From positions 1-29,088 of the forward strand of contig JAPHEF010000025.1 in NCBI GenBank assembly GCA_029259535.1: a stretch of 29,088 nt of DNA, read 5' to 3'. Positions 23,563 to 29,088 of the stretch are shown here, one piece after another. The first letter of the stretch is position 1; every line of letters begins with the position of its first letter. The notes beneath the pieces are model-generated. The model searched no databases, was not told where the DNA came from, and was given only the letters and a program-made list of their open reading frames with translations. A program made the translations under genes and the position numbers. This DNA is from Alkanophaga liquidiphilum (GTDB taxonomy: Archaea; Halobacteriota; Syntropharchaeia; Alkanophagales; B39-G2).

Positions 23563-23987
23563 ATGAGAGCACCGATTATGAGGAGCAGCAACAACGCTAC
23601 TACCAGCACCATTATCGGCGACAAGAAGAAGCCAACTCCATACGCCATGCCCACCAATATCCTCCTAATACCACCACGAAGCAACCTAGCTATGAGCATC
23701 AAAATCCTTTTTATAAATCTATCTATGCCTGCTGCGAGTGTTATCAGTGTAGGTCTTGGACCGAGGGCTCTTGCCCGCATTAGCAGCTCTTTTTCCAGTA
23801 CTAAAAAGCCCTTTTCCGTCAATTTCACACGCTCGCTCAAATAGCCTTCCCTCGTCAAGAGCCTTATTCTTTCCTTGACGCTGTTCCTATCGATATTTAG
23901 CTCTCTCGAAATGGCTTCCGGCGTCCTGTATCCAAAAGATATCGCTTTCAATATAAGATAGTCCAGCTCCTCAACGTCGTTTCTCAT
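23559..23987 (-). CDS. Membrane-anchored winged-helix protein (paralog A)
   Basis: 142 residues. Residues 5-65 are a winged helix-turn-helix: ELDYLILKAISFGYRTPEA, ISRELNIDRNSVKERI, LLTREGYLSE, LTEKGFLVLEKE. Residues about 88-142 are two hydrophobic stretches, ending in a long membrane helix (SPIMVLVVALLLLLIIGALI) at the extreme C-terminus. The layout suggests a membrane-tethered DNA-binding protein with its DNA-binding domain in the cytoplasm. It is one of three related genes in 23.5-25.9 kb. A TATA-like box 20-28 bases before the ATG implies a leaderless transcript. Function and signal are unknown. Confidence 0.75.
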   Translation of the reverse strand: MRNDVEELDYLILKAISFGYRTPEAISRELNIDRNSVKERIRLLTREGYLSERVKLTEKGFLVLEKELLMRARALGPRPTLITLAAGIDRFIKRILMLIARLLRGGIRRILVGMAYGVGFFLSPIMVLVVALLLLLIIGALI

Positions 23988-24006
23988 ATCTTCACGACAA
24001 TGGCTT

Positions 24007-24016
24007 TTTTATATAA
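24007..24016. promoter_or_regulatory. Bidirectional TATA-like element
   Basis: TTTTATATAA reads as a TATA box on both strands. Leftward it is about 24 bases before the ATG at 23987 (leaderless). Rightward it would start transcription near 24037, upstream of the GGAGGTGG and GTG start of the next gene. ATTAATAAA at 24022-24030 is a second rightward candidate. Confidence 0.45.
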
Positions 24017-24045
24017 CGAACATTAATAAAGTTGTCGCAATAAAA

Positions 24046-24053
24046 GGAGGTGG
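24046..24053 (+). promoter_or_regulatory. Strong ribosome binding site
   Basis: GGAGGTGG, close to the archaeal anti-SD complement GGAGGTGA, lies five bases before the GTG at 24059. It decides the start of the 56-aa protein, which is too short to be found by length alone. Confidence 0.6.
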
Positions 24054-24058
24054 TTGAC

Positions 24059-24229
24059 GTGGAGGAATTTGGCTTCCTTGCCGACATAATAGGGAACGTT
24101 GTTAAGAGCTTGACAGGAGTAAACATAGTATTGACGCTGGAAGATGTGACTCTCGACCTCGGCTTGATAGGCTTTACGCTTTCAGGGAAGGTAAAACTCT
24201 CAATCGAGGGTGAAGAGGAAGAAGAGTGA
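24059..24229 (+). CDS. Small acidic-tailed protein, 56 aa, unknown
   Basis: Start GTG at 24059 after GGAGGTGG; stop TGA at 24227-24229. The sequence begins EEFGFLADIIGNVVKSLTGV, an amphipathic helix. Two to three beta-strand-like segments follow (VNIVLTLEDVTLDLGL, GFTLSGKVKLSIEG) and a run of acidic residues ends it. I do not recognise the family. Its stop overlaps the start of the next gene (GTGATG), so the two are translationally coupled. The pair lies between paralogs of the membrane-anchored winged-helix family. A membrane-surface or scaffold role is possible but only inferred. Confidence 0.6.
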   Translation: MEEFGFLADIIGNVVKSLTGVNIVLTLEDVTLDLGLIGFTLSGKVKLSIEGEEEEE

Positions 24230-24597
24230 TGGTGGAGGGCAGAGGAAGAATAAAGGTAAACGTCGGTAATAAGGAGTTTGCAACCATTGAAGTTAGGGGT
24301 AAGAGGCTCGACGTGGACGTTACCAATCTCGCAGCGGGCAGAGGACTTATAATACGAATGCTACCTGCGATTGCTTCAGGCGGATTTTCAGAAGTTTCCA
24401 GTGAGGTAAAACTGCTAAGCGTAGTGGGGGAGCTATTAGAGAGAAAAGGCTACATGGTGGATGTCAAGATTGCCGGAGAAGCTGTTGCGAGGATGGGCGT
24501 CGCCGCGAGGCATAACCCCCTTGGACCTGTGGAGGTGTGTAACCTCAGATGGCTCCTCAGAAATCTCATAACCTCTTTTTTAAAGTTTCGTGTGTAG
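24229..24597 (+). CDS. Uncharacterised 122-aa protein, second gene of the small cassette
   Basis: Start ATG at 24229 (a GTG at 24226 is equally possible). Residues 5-32 look like alternating beta strands (RIKVNVGNKEFATIEVRGKR, LDVDVTN). They are followed by a helix-rich middle (SSEVKLLSVVGELLERKGY), another strand (MVDVKIAGEAV) and a basic, hydrophobic C-terminus (NLRWLLRNLITSFLKF). No signal peptide and no catalytic pattern are seen. It overlaps the upstream 56-aa gene by one base, and its 3' end overlaps the convergent winged-helix gene by 32 bases. I do not recognise the family. Confidence 0.6.
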   Translation: MVEGRGRIKVNVGNKEFATIEVRGKRLDVDVTNLAAGRGLIIRMLPAIASGGFSEVSSEVKLLSVVGELLERKGYMVDVKIAGEAVARMGVAARHNPLGPVEVCNLRWLLRNLITSFLKFRV

Positions 24598-25117
24598 CTC
24601 CCGTTTTTCGCTTATCTCTCTTTTTCCGCCTTATTTTCCTCGTCACCTTTCTGATGAACTTTTTTATGCTTCTTGGTATGTTCCACATCGTCAGTATTAC
24701 CTTTGAGATGACCCCCACAACTTTCATGACCAACGCTACGACGAAGACGAGAAGCCATCGCACCCCATAATCAACAACGTCCAACAGGCTCGCCATTACC
24801 CTTGTAACCAGCCCTCGCCTCGCCTCGAGCTCTGCACTCACTTGTTCTACCATATCTTTATCTATGAGCGCATACCCCTTACTTGTTAACATTAACCGGT
24901 TGAACATGTAAAACCTGTCAAGTATAGGAACGTGTATCGGCAGAAGCCCCTCCTTAGCGATGTAGCCCCCCAGCATTAACTTCTCTATCTCCGCCAACAC
25001 AACTTCACGGTCTATGTTCAATAACCTTGAAATGCTCCTCGGACTGAATCTGAGAAATACGCACGTTAATATCAAGCGGTCAAAACTCTCAAGGTCAAAG
25101 CTCTCAAGCCCCCCCAT
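24566..25117 (-). CDS. Membrane-anchored winged-helix protein (paralog B)
   Basis: 183 residues. The N-terminal winged helix (FDRLILTCVFLRFSPRS, ISRLLNIDREVVLAEIEKL, LGGYIAKEG, LTSKGYALIDKDMV) aligns by eye with paralog A, with an insertion in the wing. A hydrophobic segment follows (YGVRWLLVFVVALVMKVVGV, then ISKVILTMW), and a strongly basic tail (KFIRKVTRKIRRKKRDKRK). The tail could hold the anchor at the membrane or bind nucleic acid. A TATA-like GGCTATAAGAAG lies about 33-45 bases upstream. The gene overlaps the convergent 122-aa gene at the 3' end. Confidence 0.72.
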   Translation of the reverse strand: MGGLESFDLESFDRLILTCVFLRFSPRSISRLLNIDREVVLAEIEKLMLGGYIAKEGLLPIHVPILDRFYMFNRLMLTSKGYALIDKDMVEQVSAELEARRGLVTRVMASLLDVVDYGVRWLLVFVVALVMKVVGVISKVILTMWNIPRSIKKFIRKVTRKIRRKKRDKRKTGATHETLKKRL

Positions 25118-25389
25118 TCATATCCCCTAATCAAGGCTAAAGTGGAACTCTTCTTATAGCCTGCTCCTCTTTCACATTCTTATCTTATAAATCTTCCGCA
25201 GCCGCTCTTCTGGAGCGCCACGCCGCTCAGAATGCGCTCGTCTCCATGTATGAGCGAGTAGTACCGTGTCAATTCATCGTCAGCCGCCCTACCTACTTTT
25301 ACATAGATAACAACGATATGTCAAAATCATTACACCCCCCATGAGCATTTACGCTACCACCTCAGCAAAACAGGCAACGCACATTCCAG

Positions 25390-25860
25390 TCATGCCGGGG
25401 GTGCACCCGTAATAGCCGATAGCAAAGTTCTTCGTCCATCGGCTCCTCCGCAATAAATAACATCCTCGACGCCTCTGCCATCAAAAGCAGCTTCCACAGA
25501 AGGATTTATCGAAAATCTTGGTTTCATCCGGGCATTAGCTAAGGAGTTGATACCGGAAACGAGAAAATCCATGATTGCGGAGAGAATGTTGGCTACACTC
25601 ACAAAAAACCCCTTCTGCGTAACGCGGGCGTCAAAAGCTTCTTGCATACGTTTTATGATGTCGTAATCCAGCATTTTATAGCCCTCAGAAGTGACTTTAT
25701 ACTTAAAGAGACCGTCCCTTACCACGCATCTCTTTGAGACGAGGTTCTCTAAAATGTTCTTAATAATGCTCTCCTCGACGCCTGTGAACTTTGATATCCG
25801 TTTTGCCCCCCAACATCTGAGGAACACGATAACGAGCGTTAGGTATTCCAGCCGCTCCAT
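25390..25860 (-). CDS. Winged-helix protein (paralog C), possibly degenerate C-terminus
   Basis: 156 residues. The first 75 residues match paralogs A and B: LEYLTLVIVFLRCWGAKRIS, KFTGVEESIIKNILENLVSK, and TSEGYKMLDYDIIKRM. The following hydrophobic part (GFFVSVANILSAIMDFLVSG) is shorter and weaker than in the others. The last 45 residues (from about NPSVEAAFDGRG) look unlike them, as if the original C-terminus was replaced or frameshifted. An ATTATAAAT box about 25-33 bases before the ATG suggests a leaderless transcript. It may be a decaying copy. Confidence 0.6.
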   Translation of the reverse strand: MERLEYLTLVIVFLRCWGAKRISKFTGVEESIIKNILENLVSKRCVVRDGLFKYKVTSEGYKMLDYDIIKRMQEAFDARVTQKGFFVSVANILSAIMDFLVSGINSLANARMKPRFSINPSVEAAFDGRGVEDVIYCGGADGRRTLLSAITGAPPA

Positions 25861-25884
25861 AACGGACGATAATTATGACGTAAC

Positions 25885-25893
25885 ATTTATAAT
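25885..25893 (-). promoter_or_regulatory. TATA-like box for paralog C
   Basis: On the minus strand ATTATAAAT is centred about 29 bases before the ATG at 25860, giving a transcript with almost no leader. This is the same arrangement as for paralog A. Confidence 0.45.
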
Positions 25894-26013
25894 TTTCTCA
25901 AACGGCGGTCTTTCAAAGGACTTCTAAATTAATTTCCAAACGTATTCAGTTAAATTTCAAATACTGTGGGAGCAATGTTCCCATATTTGAAAGAAGGCTA
26001 TGTATATTGGCAG

Positions 26014-26023
26014 ATTTTTAATA
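26014..26023 (+). promoter_or_regulatory. TATA-like box for the secreted protein
   Basis: ATTTTTAATA is centred about 28 bases before the ATG at 26047. Transcription would begin within a few bases of that ATG. This supports the ATG at 26047 rather than the open frame reaching to 25966. Confidence 0.4.
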
Positions 26024-26046
26024 GACAGTCTGAAAACCTGTTAGCG

Positions 26047-26688
26047 ATGAATACAAAGAAATTCCGGGAGTTTAGGAGAGGAATGGGTATAATAGTGCTA
26101 GCGCTGTTGCTCTCGCTGTCGTCGCCGGCGTCGGCATACAGCATGCAGCGGGTGACCGCCATTCCGTATGACGACGAGGTGGGAGAACTCACGAGTTACT
26201 ATATCACCTTTGAGCCCATACAGACCGTCCCCAAGGGGGGATACGTCAAGATAACTTTCCCCGAAGGCTTTGTCCTCGACCCGGGGATGGTAAGCGTGCG
26301 CAGGACGACGTTGTGCGACCTCGTGCTCGAAGACGTCAGAGAGAATACCGTGATTCTTTTAGCGTGGAAGCCTGTGCTAGCAAAGGTAATATGCACGGTC
26401 GTGCTGAGCAACATACAAAACTCGCCAGCGGAGAACAAATACAACATCGTTATCACGACCACCGACGCCGTCGGCAACGTAATCGACGGACCAACGTGCT
26501 CTGCACCGTTTAAAATAAAAAAGCCGTCAGCAACAGCAGTAGCGATGGCTTCAATTATCTCTGAAAAGGTCATGGCAACGGATGCATCTCTCAGTTCGGG
26601 CGCCGCTTCGGAAACAGCGGTCAGCGCCGCTAACGCTGTAGAAGAACTAATTTCGCTCGTAAAGGAGATACTAAATGCATTGGCGTAA
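26047..26688 (+). CDS. Secreted or surface beta-sandwich protein, unknown
   Basis: 213 residues from the ATG at 26047. A basic N-terminus (NTKKFREFRRG) and a hydrophobic core (MGIIVLALLLSLSSPASAYS) form a Sec-type signal peptide with a likely cut after ASA. The mature part is rich in beta strands (YYITFEPIQTVPKGGYVKIT, YNIVITTTDAVGNVIDG), like an Ig-like or archaeal surface-domain fold. It has three cysteines. The last 45 residues are an Ala/Ser-rich helical region (SGAASETAVSAANAVEELIS) without a membrane anchor. I do not recognise a named family. It may be displayed on or released from the cell surface. Confidence 0.7.
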   Translation: MNTKKFREFRRGMGIIVLALLLSLSSPASAYSMQRVTAIPYDDEVGELTSYYITFEPIQTVPKGGYVKITFPEGFVLDPGMVSVRRTTLCDLVLEDVRENTVILLAWKPVLAKVICTVVLSNIQNSPAENKYNIVITTTDAVGNVIDGPTCSAPFKIKKPSATAVAMASIISEKVMATDASLSSGAASETAVSAANAVEELISLVKEILNALA

Positions 26689-26743
26689 TTTATCCACCGT
26701 TTCTGATTAGCGGCAGAGGCGGGCTTTGTTAAAAACTATAAAA

Positions 26744-26752
26744 TTTATAAAT
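26744..26752 (+). promoter_or_regulatory. TATA-like box for the SCP2-like gene
   Basis: TTTATAAAT is centred 26 bases before the ATG at 26774, exactly the archaeal TATA distance, so the transcript should be leaderless. This selects 26774 over an upstream TTG at 26726. Confidence 0.5.
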
Positions 26753-26773
26753 AATGATGAAATAAAAAGGCTC

Positions 26774-27169
26774 ATGGTAAAGTTTGCGACCGAAGAGTGG
26801 ATGAAAGAGTTCTGCAGGGCAATGAATGAAAACAAGAAGTTCAGAAAAGCATCGGAGAAATGGGAGACACCCATTCTGTTCATCGTGGATGATAAATCCA
26901 AATATCTCGAGGCCGACGTATTTCGAGGCGAGTGCCGGGGAACGAGAGAAGTCTCAAGCCCTGAAGAGTCAAAAGCTGGATTCCACCTCTCCGCAACGTA
27001 TGACAACTGGGCTAAGATCGCCAGAGGCGAGCTGGGACCCGCGAAGGCTATAACCATCGGCAAGATGAAAGTGGTGAAGGGCAGCAAGATGAAAGTGCTT
27101 ACCAACATTGGACTGTTCCTCGCCATGGTGGACGCTATAAGGAGCATAGACTCTATAACCGAATATTAA
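26774..27169 (+). CDS. SCP2 sterol-transfer-like lipid-binding protein
   Basis: 131 residues from the ATG at 26774. It starts VKFATEEWMKEFCRAMNEN and has FIVDDKSKYLEADVF. It then has the SCP2 marks AGFHLSATYDNWAKIARGEL, GPAKAITIGKMKVVKGSKMK and a closing hydrophobic helix. Stand-alone SCP2 domains bind acyl chains, acyl-CoA or lipids in a hydrophobic tunnel. It is a single-gene unit followed by a T-rich stretch. A link to acyl-CoA metabolism is plausible by family only; the thiolase and cdh genes are over 15 kb away. Confidence 0.75.
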   Translation: MVKFATEEWMKEFCRAMNENKKFRKASEKWETPILFIVDDKSKYLEADVFRGECRGTREVSSPEESKAGFHLSATYDNWAKIARGELGPAKAITIGKMKVVKGSKMKVLTNIGLFLAMVDAIRSIDSITEY

Positions 27170-27190
27170 TTTTATTTTTTACAGTTTTCT
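27170..27190 (+). terminator. T-rich termination region after the SCP2-like gene
   Basis: Directly after the stop codon the plus strand is TTTTATTTTTTACAGTTTT. Archaeal RNA polymerase commonly ends at such U-runs. No hairpin is needed or seen. Confidence 0.4.
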
Positions 27191-27548
27191 CATAGCTGGC
27201 TACTTGGTATAACGGCGTTTTTAAGTAATAATTCAATCGAAAACAGATTCGCACACTTACCCTACTTTTACAAAATGCTTGGCATTACCGAGCGTAGGAG
27301 AGGTGGTTGTTACGAAAATTCTGCATCTCTTTGCTGCGATATGCGTGATTATGTAGCTATAAGCCCGTGTTAAGCCGATGAGTCGTGCGATGTACCTGCT
27401 TGCGTTGTTCGAGCATCGGCTTCCAAATTAGCCTATGCACTCGGATCACATGCGATTGGACAATCCCTCTCGCTTGTTGATTGCCTGCGCGAGACGCTTT
27501 CACAAAACGAGACATTGCGGAAACGTAAAGGGGAGCGTAGAACGAAAG
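27191..27548. other. Region without a supported gene
   Basis: No convincing coding sequence. Near 27298 GTAGGAGAGGTGG precedes GTGGTTGTTACGAAAATTC, which would encode VVVTKILHLFAAICVIM followed by a stop. This looks like the beginning of a secreted protein that has been cut off. The rest has stops in all frames or only short chance frames overlapping the tRNA. Confidence 0.4.
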
Positions 27549-27619
27549 TGCGCCGACCGGGATTCGAACCCGGGTCACAGGCTTGGAAGGCCTGGGTCAT
27601 ACCGCTAGACCATCGGCGC
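27549..27619 (-). tRNA. tRNA-Gly (anticodon TCC)
   Basis: A 71-nt cloverleaf. The acceptor GCGCCGA/TCGGCGC is perfect, with A at position 73. The D-loop region is AGCGGTA. The anticodon arm is CAGGC-CTTCCAA-GCCTG with TCC at 34-36, and the T-arm is CCGGG-TTCGAAT-CCCGG. There is no intron and no encoded CCA. Composition changes a few hundred bases beyond its 5' side. Confidence 0.95.
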
Positions 27620-27955
27620 TCATTACAACTTTCGTTTTATTTTTATAAGAGTCGTCACAAAAAGTCATTGCTCCTACAGGACGCACTGGAGGAGGAATAT
27701 TAAGACTGTTTGCTTGGGGCGGCTGCTCACCAAAGTGCTGCGGTAAACTCACGGCATCCTCGAAACGAGATGCGGAACGGCATGCGAGACTGTTCGCCCT
27801 TTACGAGGCACACCCTAACCCGCCTCAACCGGCTTGAGGCTCCTGACTTTAGTTGTGCTGCTTCATAAATAGTTAAGGACGTGTCCACATAACATAAGCC
27901 CACCGCAACCGATTTATAGTATAGCATGAACAACTTACAGAACACATTCCAGTTT
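27620..27955. other. Gene-free stretch with an inverted repeat
   Basis: No gene is supported. At 27822-27840 there is a perfect hairpin, GCCTCAA-CCGGC-TTGAGGC, followed by TCCTGACTTTAG. The block 27730-27860 is GC-rich and vaguely like the right end of an IS200/IS605-type element with a decayed orfB tail. I could not find the transposase, so this stays a guess. From about 27860 the sequence turns AT-rich. Confidence 0.35.
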
Positions 27956-28296
27956 CTAACGGATTAAAGCAGCTAATTGAGAAAAGAGCGTCTTTATCCG
28001 CTGCTTCAGCGAAAAAAACACCAACCTACCGAGCTTCATAATCTCACCGAGATACTCATGTATAACCTTATCTCTCATTCCAGCCATATTTCTCCAAGGA
28101 ATATCAGGATATTTCTTTCTTATGTCTTCTGGCATATTTTTGACTGCTTCTCCAATAATTTCTATGGCTCTGTAACTGCATATACGGTTTTAGTATCTTT
28201 AACGAAATCATCGTATAACATATCTTTTGTGAATTCCATAGCGTTAGTCATAGCTTCAAGAATGTCCTCAATATAGTCGCCAATTTCCCTTTTCAT
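27956..28296 (-). pseudogene. Broken HEPN-domain (DUF86) toxin partner
   Basis: The ATG at 28296 overlaps the stop of the MNT gene (ATGA). Translation gives KREIGDYIEDILEAMTNAME to KDTKTVYAV, then a stop. One frame over, it continues RAIEIIGEAVKNMPEDIRKK and PDIPWRNMAGMRDKVIHEYL. This includes the R-x4-H ribonuclease motif (RDKVIH) and the tyrosine after it. A single-base shift near 28170 separates the halves. After about 28046 the family sequence ends and an unrelated tail runs to a stop at 27956, so the C-terminus is also lost. HEPN proteins are RNase toxins paired with MNT antitoxins. Confidence 0.75.
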
Positions 28297-28595
28297 AGAT
28301 ATACCACTTCACTTAAGATGCGTCTACCAATTCTTGGCCTTAATGCGGATTTTTCAACCAAATCAACCTTTACCCCAAGCAAATCGCTGAGATAATTTTC
28401 TAATTCAACAAATTCTAAAAGACTAATCTTCGCATCAGGCTTAAATTCCACTAAAATATCAAGATCGCTTTCTTCTTTAGCCTCTCCTCTTAAATAAGAA
28501 CCAAAAATACCGAACTCTTTAATTCCATATTTTTCTTTCAGCTCTTTTTCGTGCTTTTTAAGAATTTCCTTTATCCTGTCAAGCGATTTTTTCAT
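28293..28595 (-). CDS. mntA: Minimal nucleotidyltransferase (MNT antitoxin)
   Basis: 100 residues, normal length. The Pol-beta-type motif is FGIFGSYLRGEAKEESDLDI, with Gly32-Ser33 and the metal-binding Asp44 and Asp46; a later acidic residue lies in VKVDLVEK. In HEPN/MNT modules this enzyme adds AMP to the HEPN toxin and neutralises it. The gene is intact and overlaps the start of the broken HEPN gene by three bases. Codon use is AT-rich, unlike the left 25 kb, which suggests it was acquired. Confidence 0.88.
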   Translation of the reverse strand: MKKSLDRIKEILKKHEKELKEKYGIKEFGIFGSYLRGEAKEESDLDILVEFKPDAKISLLEFVELENYLSDLLGVKVDLVEKSALRPRIGRRILSEVVYL

Positions 28596-28715
28596 TTTGC
28601 CACCTATTATTTTGTTTCATTCTTGGTTTTTAAATATTCACCTGTTAGGCATGGGCGATAGTCCCAAAGTGAGCGACAGCGAATGTAGAGTCAGGGATAA
28701 CGGGTACATTAATCA

Positions 28716-29088
28716 TTAACTATGGATAGCTTCCACCAAATTTTTGTATTTAGTTTTCTTCAATCGTTCATATAAAAATTTAGTTACATTTCTTGCTTCT
28801 AATGCCTTATGAAATGCGCATTCTTCCTCTTTGAAGATGAATGCATTATGTATGGCTCTATTATAAAAAGTGCTGTGTTTAGAGTTATCTAATGCGTTTT
28901 TTCTCTCGCTTAGTGATTTGTTAATACAAATTGGACATTTACATTTTTCGAGCAGATGATATTCTTTAAGTTGTTTTCTACCATTTTTGGGAGAGATAAA
29001 TCTATCACCAACCCCAGGAAGTTGAATTGCCCCATAAGCTGCTTTCATCCTCCAGCTCATGGAATCAACAGAATCTACACCCAAACTA
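28716..29088 (-). CDS. TGT-superfamily protein, C-terminal part (cut by window edge)
   Basis: The frame is open to the right edge, and about 123 residues are visible. It shows the zinc site of tRNA-guanine transglycosylases: CKCPIC followed 25 residues later by His in RAIHN, i.e. C-x-C-x2-C-x25-H. Before it, DSVDSMSWRMKAAYGAIQLP with GVGDRF resembles the end of the TGT barrel. The catalytic aspartates would lie beyond the edge. It could be an archaeosine or queuine-type tRNA enzyme. It could also be a DpdA-like enzyme that puts 7-deazaguanine into DNA. AT-rich composition and the neighbouring toxin-antitoxin remnant favour an accessory role. Confidence 0.6.
   Translation of the reverse strand, partial: SLGVDSVDSMSWRMKAAYGAIQLPGVGDRFISPKNGRKQLKEYHLLEKCKCPICINKSLSERKNALDNSKHSTFYNRAIHNAFIFKEEECAFHKALEARNVTKFLYERLKKTKYKNLVEAIHS

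Noticed and set aside
27727..27945. Minus-strand open frame of 72 codons
   Set aside because: No start signal or family resemblance; it spans the hairpin and the composition break.
27977..28276. Plus-strand open frame of 99 codons
   Set aside because: It lies opposite the HEPN pseudogene, whose family motifs are plain on the minus strand.
1..29088. CRISPR array or intact insertion sequence
   Set aside because: No series of spaced direct repeats and no complete transposase were seen anywhere in the window.

Overview
The window looks like a chromosomal segment of an anaerobic euryarchaeon. The evidence is archaeal: an ACDS-type CO dehydrogenase/acetyl-CoA synthase cluster, ABCE1, a Fae-Hps fusion, an Hps-RraA fusion, an MptD-type dihydroneopterin aldolase, a COG1340 coiled-coil protein, a thiolase/DUF35 pair, and TATA-like boxes about 25 bases before starts that often lack a leader. 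This suits a methanogen-related lineage (methanogen, ANME, Archaeoglobus-like or alkane-oxidising Syntrophoarchaeia-like). The sequence alone does not fix the lineage.

Layout. 1-2.8 kb: the end of a membrane protein, two SAM methyltransferases and a GT4 glycosyltransferase, probably for surface glycans or lipids. 2.9-4.0 kb: hisC, divergent from the next block. 4.0-9.3 kb: a small zinc-binding protein, cdhA, cdhB, cdhC and an unknown 175-aa protein. 9.4-11.05 kb: an SCP-x-like thiolase plus a DUF35 partner. 11.2-15.2 kb: a nitrilase-family hydrolase, pheA, a coiled-coil protein and Hps-RraA. 15.25-17.1 kb: tRNA-Thr, mobB and an aconitase-family large subunit. 17.2-19.3 kb: an operon of an HD/OB nuclease-like protein, an archaetidylserine synthase and mptD. 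19.3-19.9 kb: gene debris with a broken Lrp/AsnC regulator. 19.9-23.6 kb: hypA, tRNA-Arg, ABCE1 and fae-hps. 23.6-27.2 kb: an accessory block with three related membrane-anchored winged-helix proteins, two small unknown proteins, a secreted protein and an SCP2-like protein. 27.5-29.1 kb: tRNA-Gly, then an AT-rich tail with an MNT nucleotidyltransferase, a broken HEPN partner and the C-terminal part of a TGT-superfamily protein.

The strongest lead is the Cdh cluster. CdhC keeps all six A-cluster cysteines with the spacing of the bacterial enzyme. CdhA keeps its FeS-cluster cysteines and four of the C-cluster cysteines. It appears to have lost the His and Cys that bind the pendant iron (Fe1), the catalytic lysine and most of the proton-relay histidines. 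No cdhD or cdhE is present, and a thiolase operon follows directly. I read this as a paralogous, CO-dehydrogenase-inactive ACDS-like complex that may act on acyl-CoA or as an electron-transfer scaffold. That function is inference.

The second lead is the family of three membrane-anchored winged-helix proteins, at least two of which seem to have leaderless transcripts, around a two-gene cassette of small beta-rich proteins.
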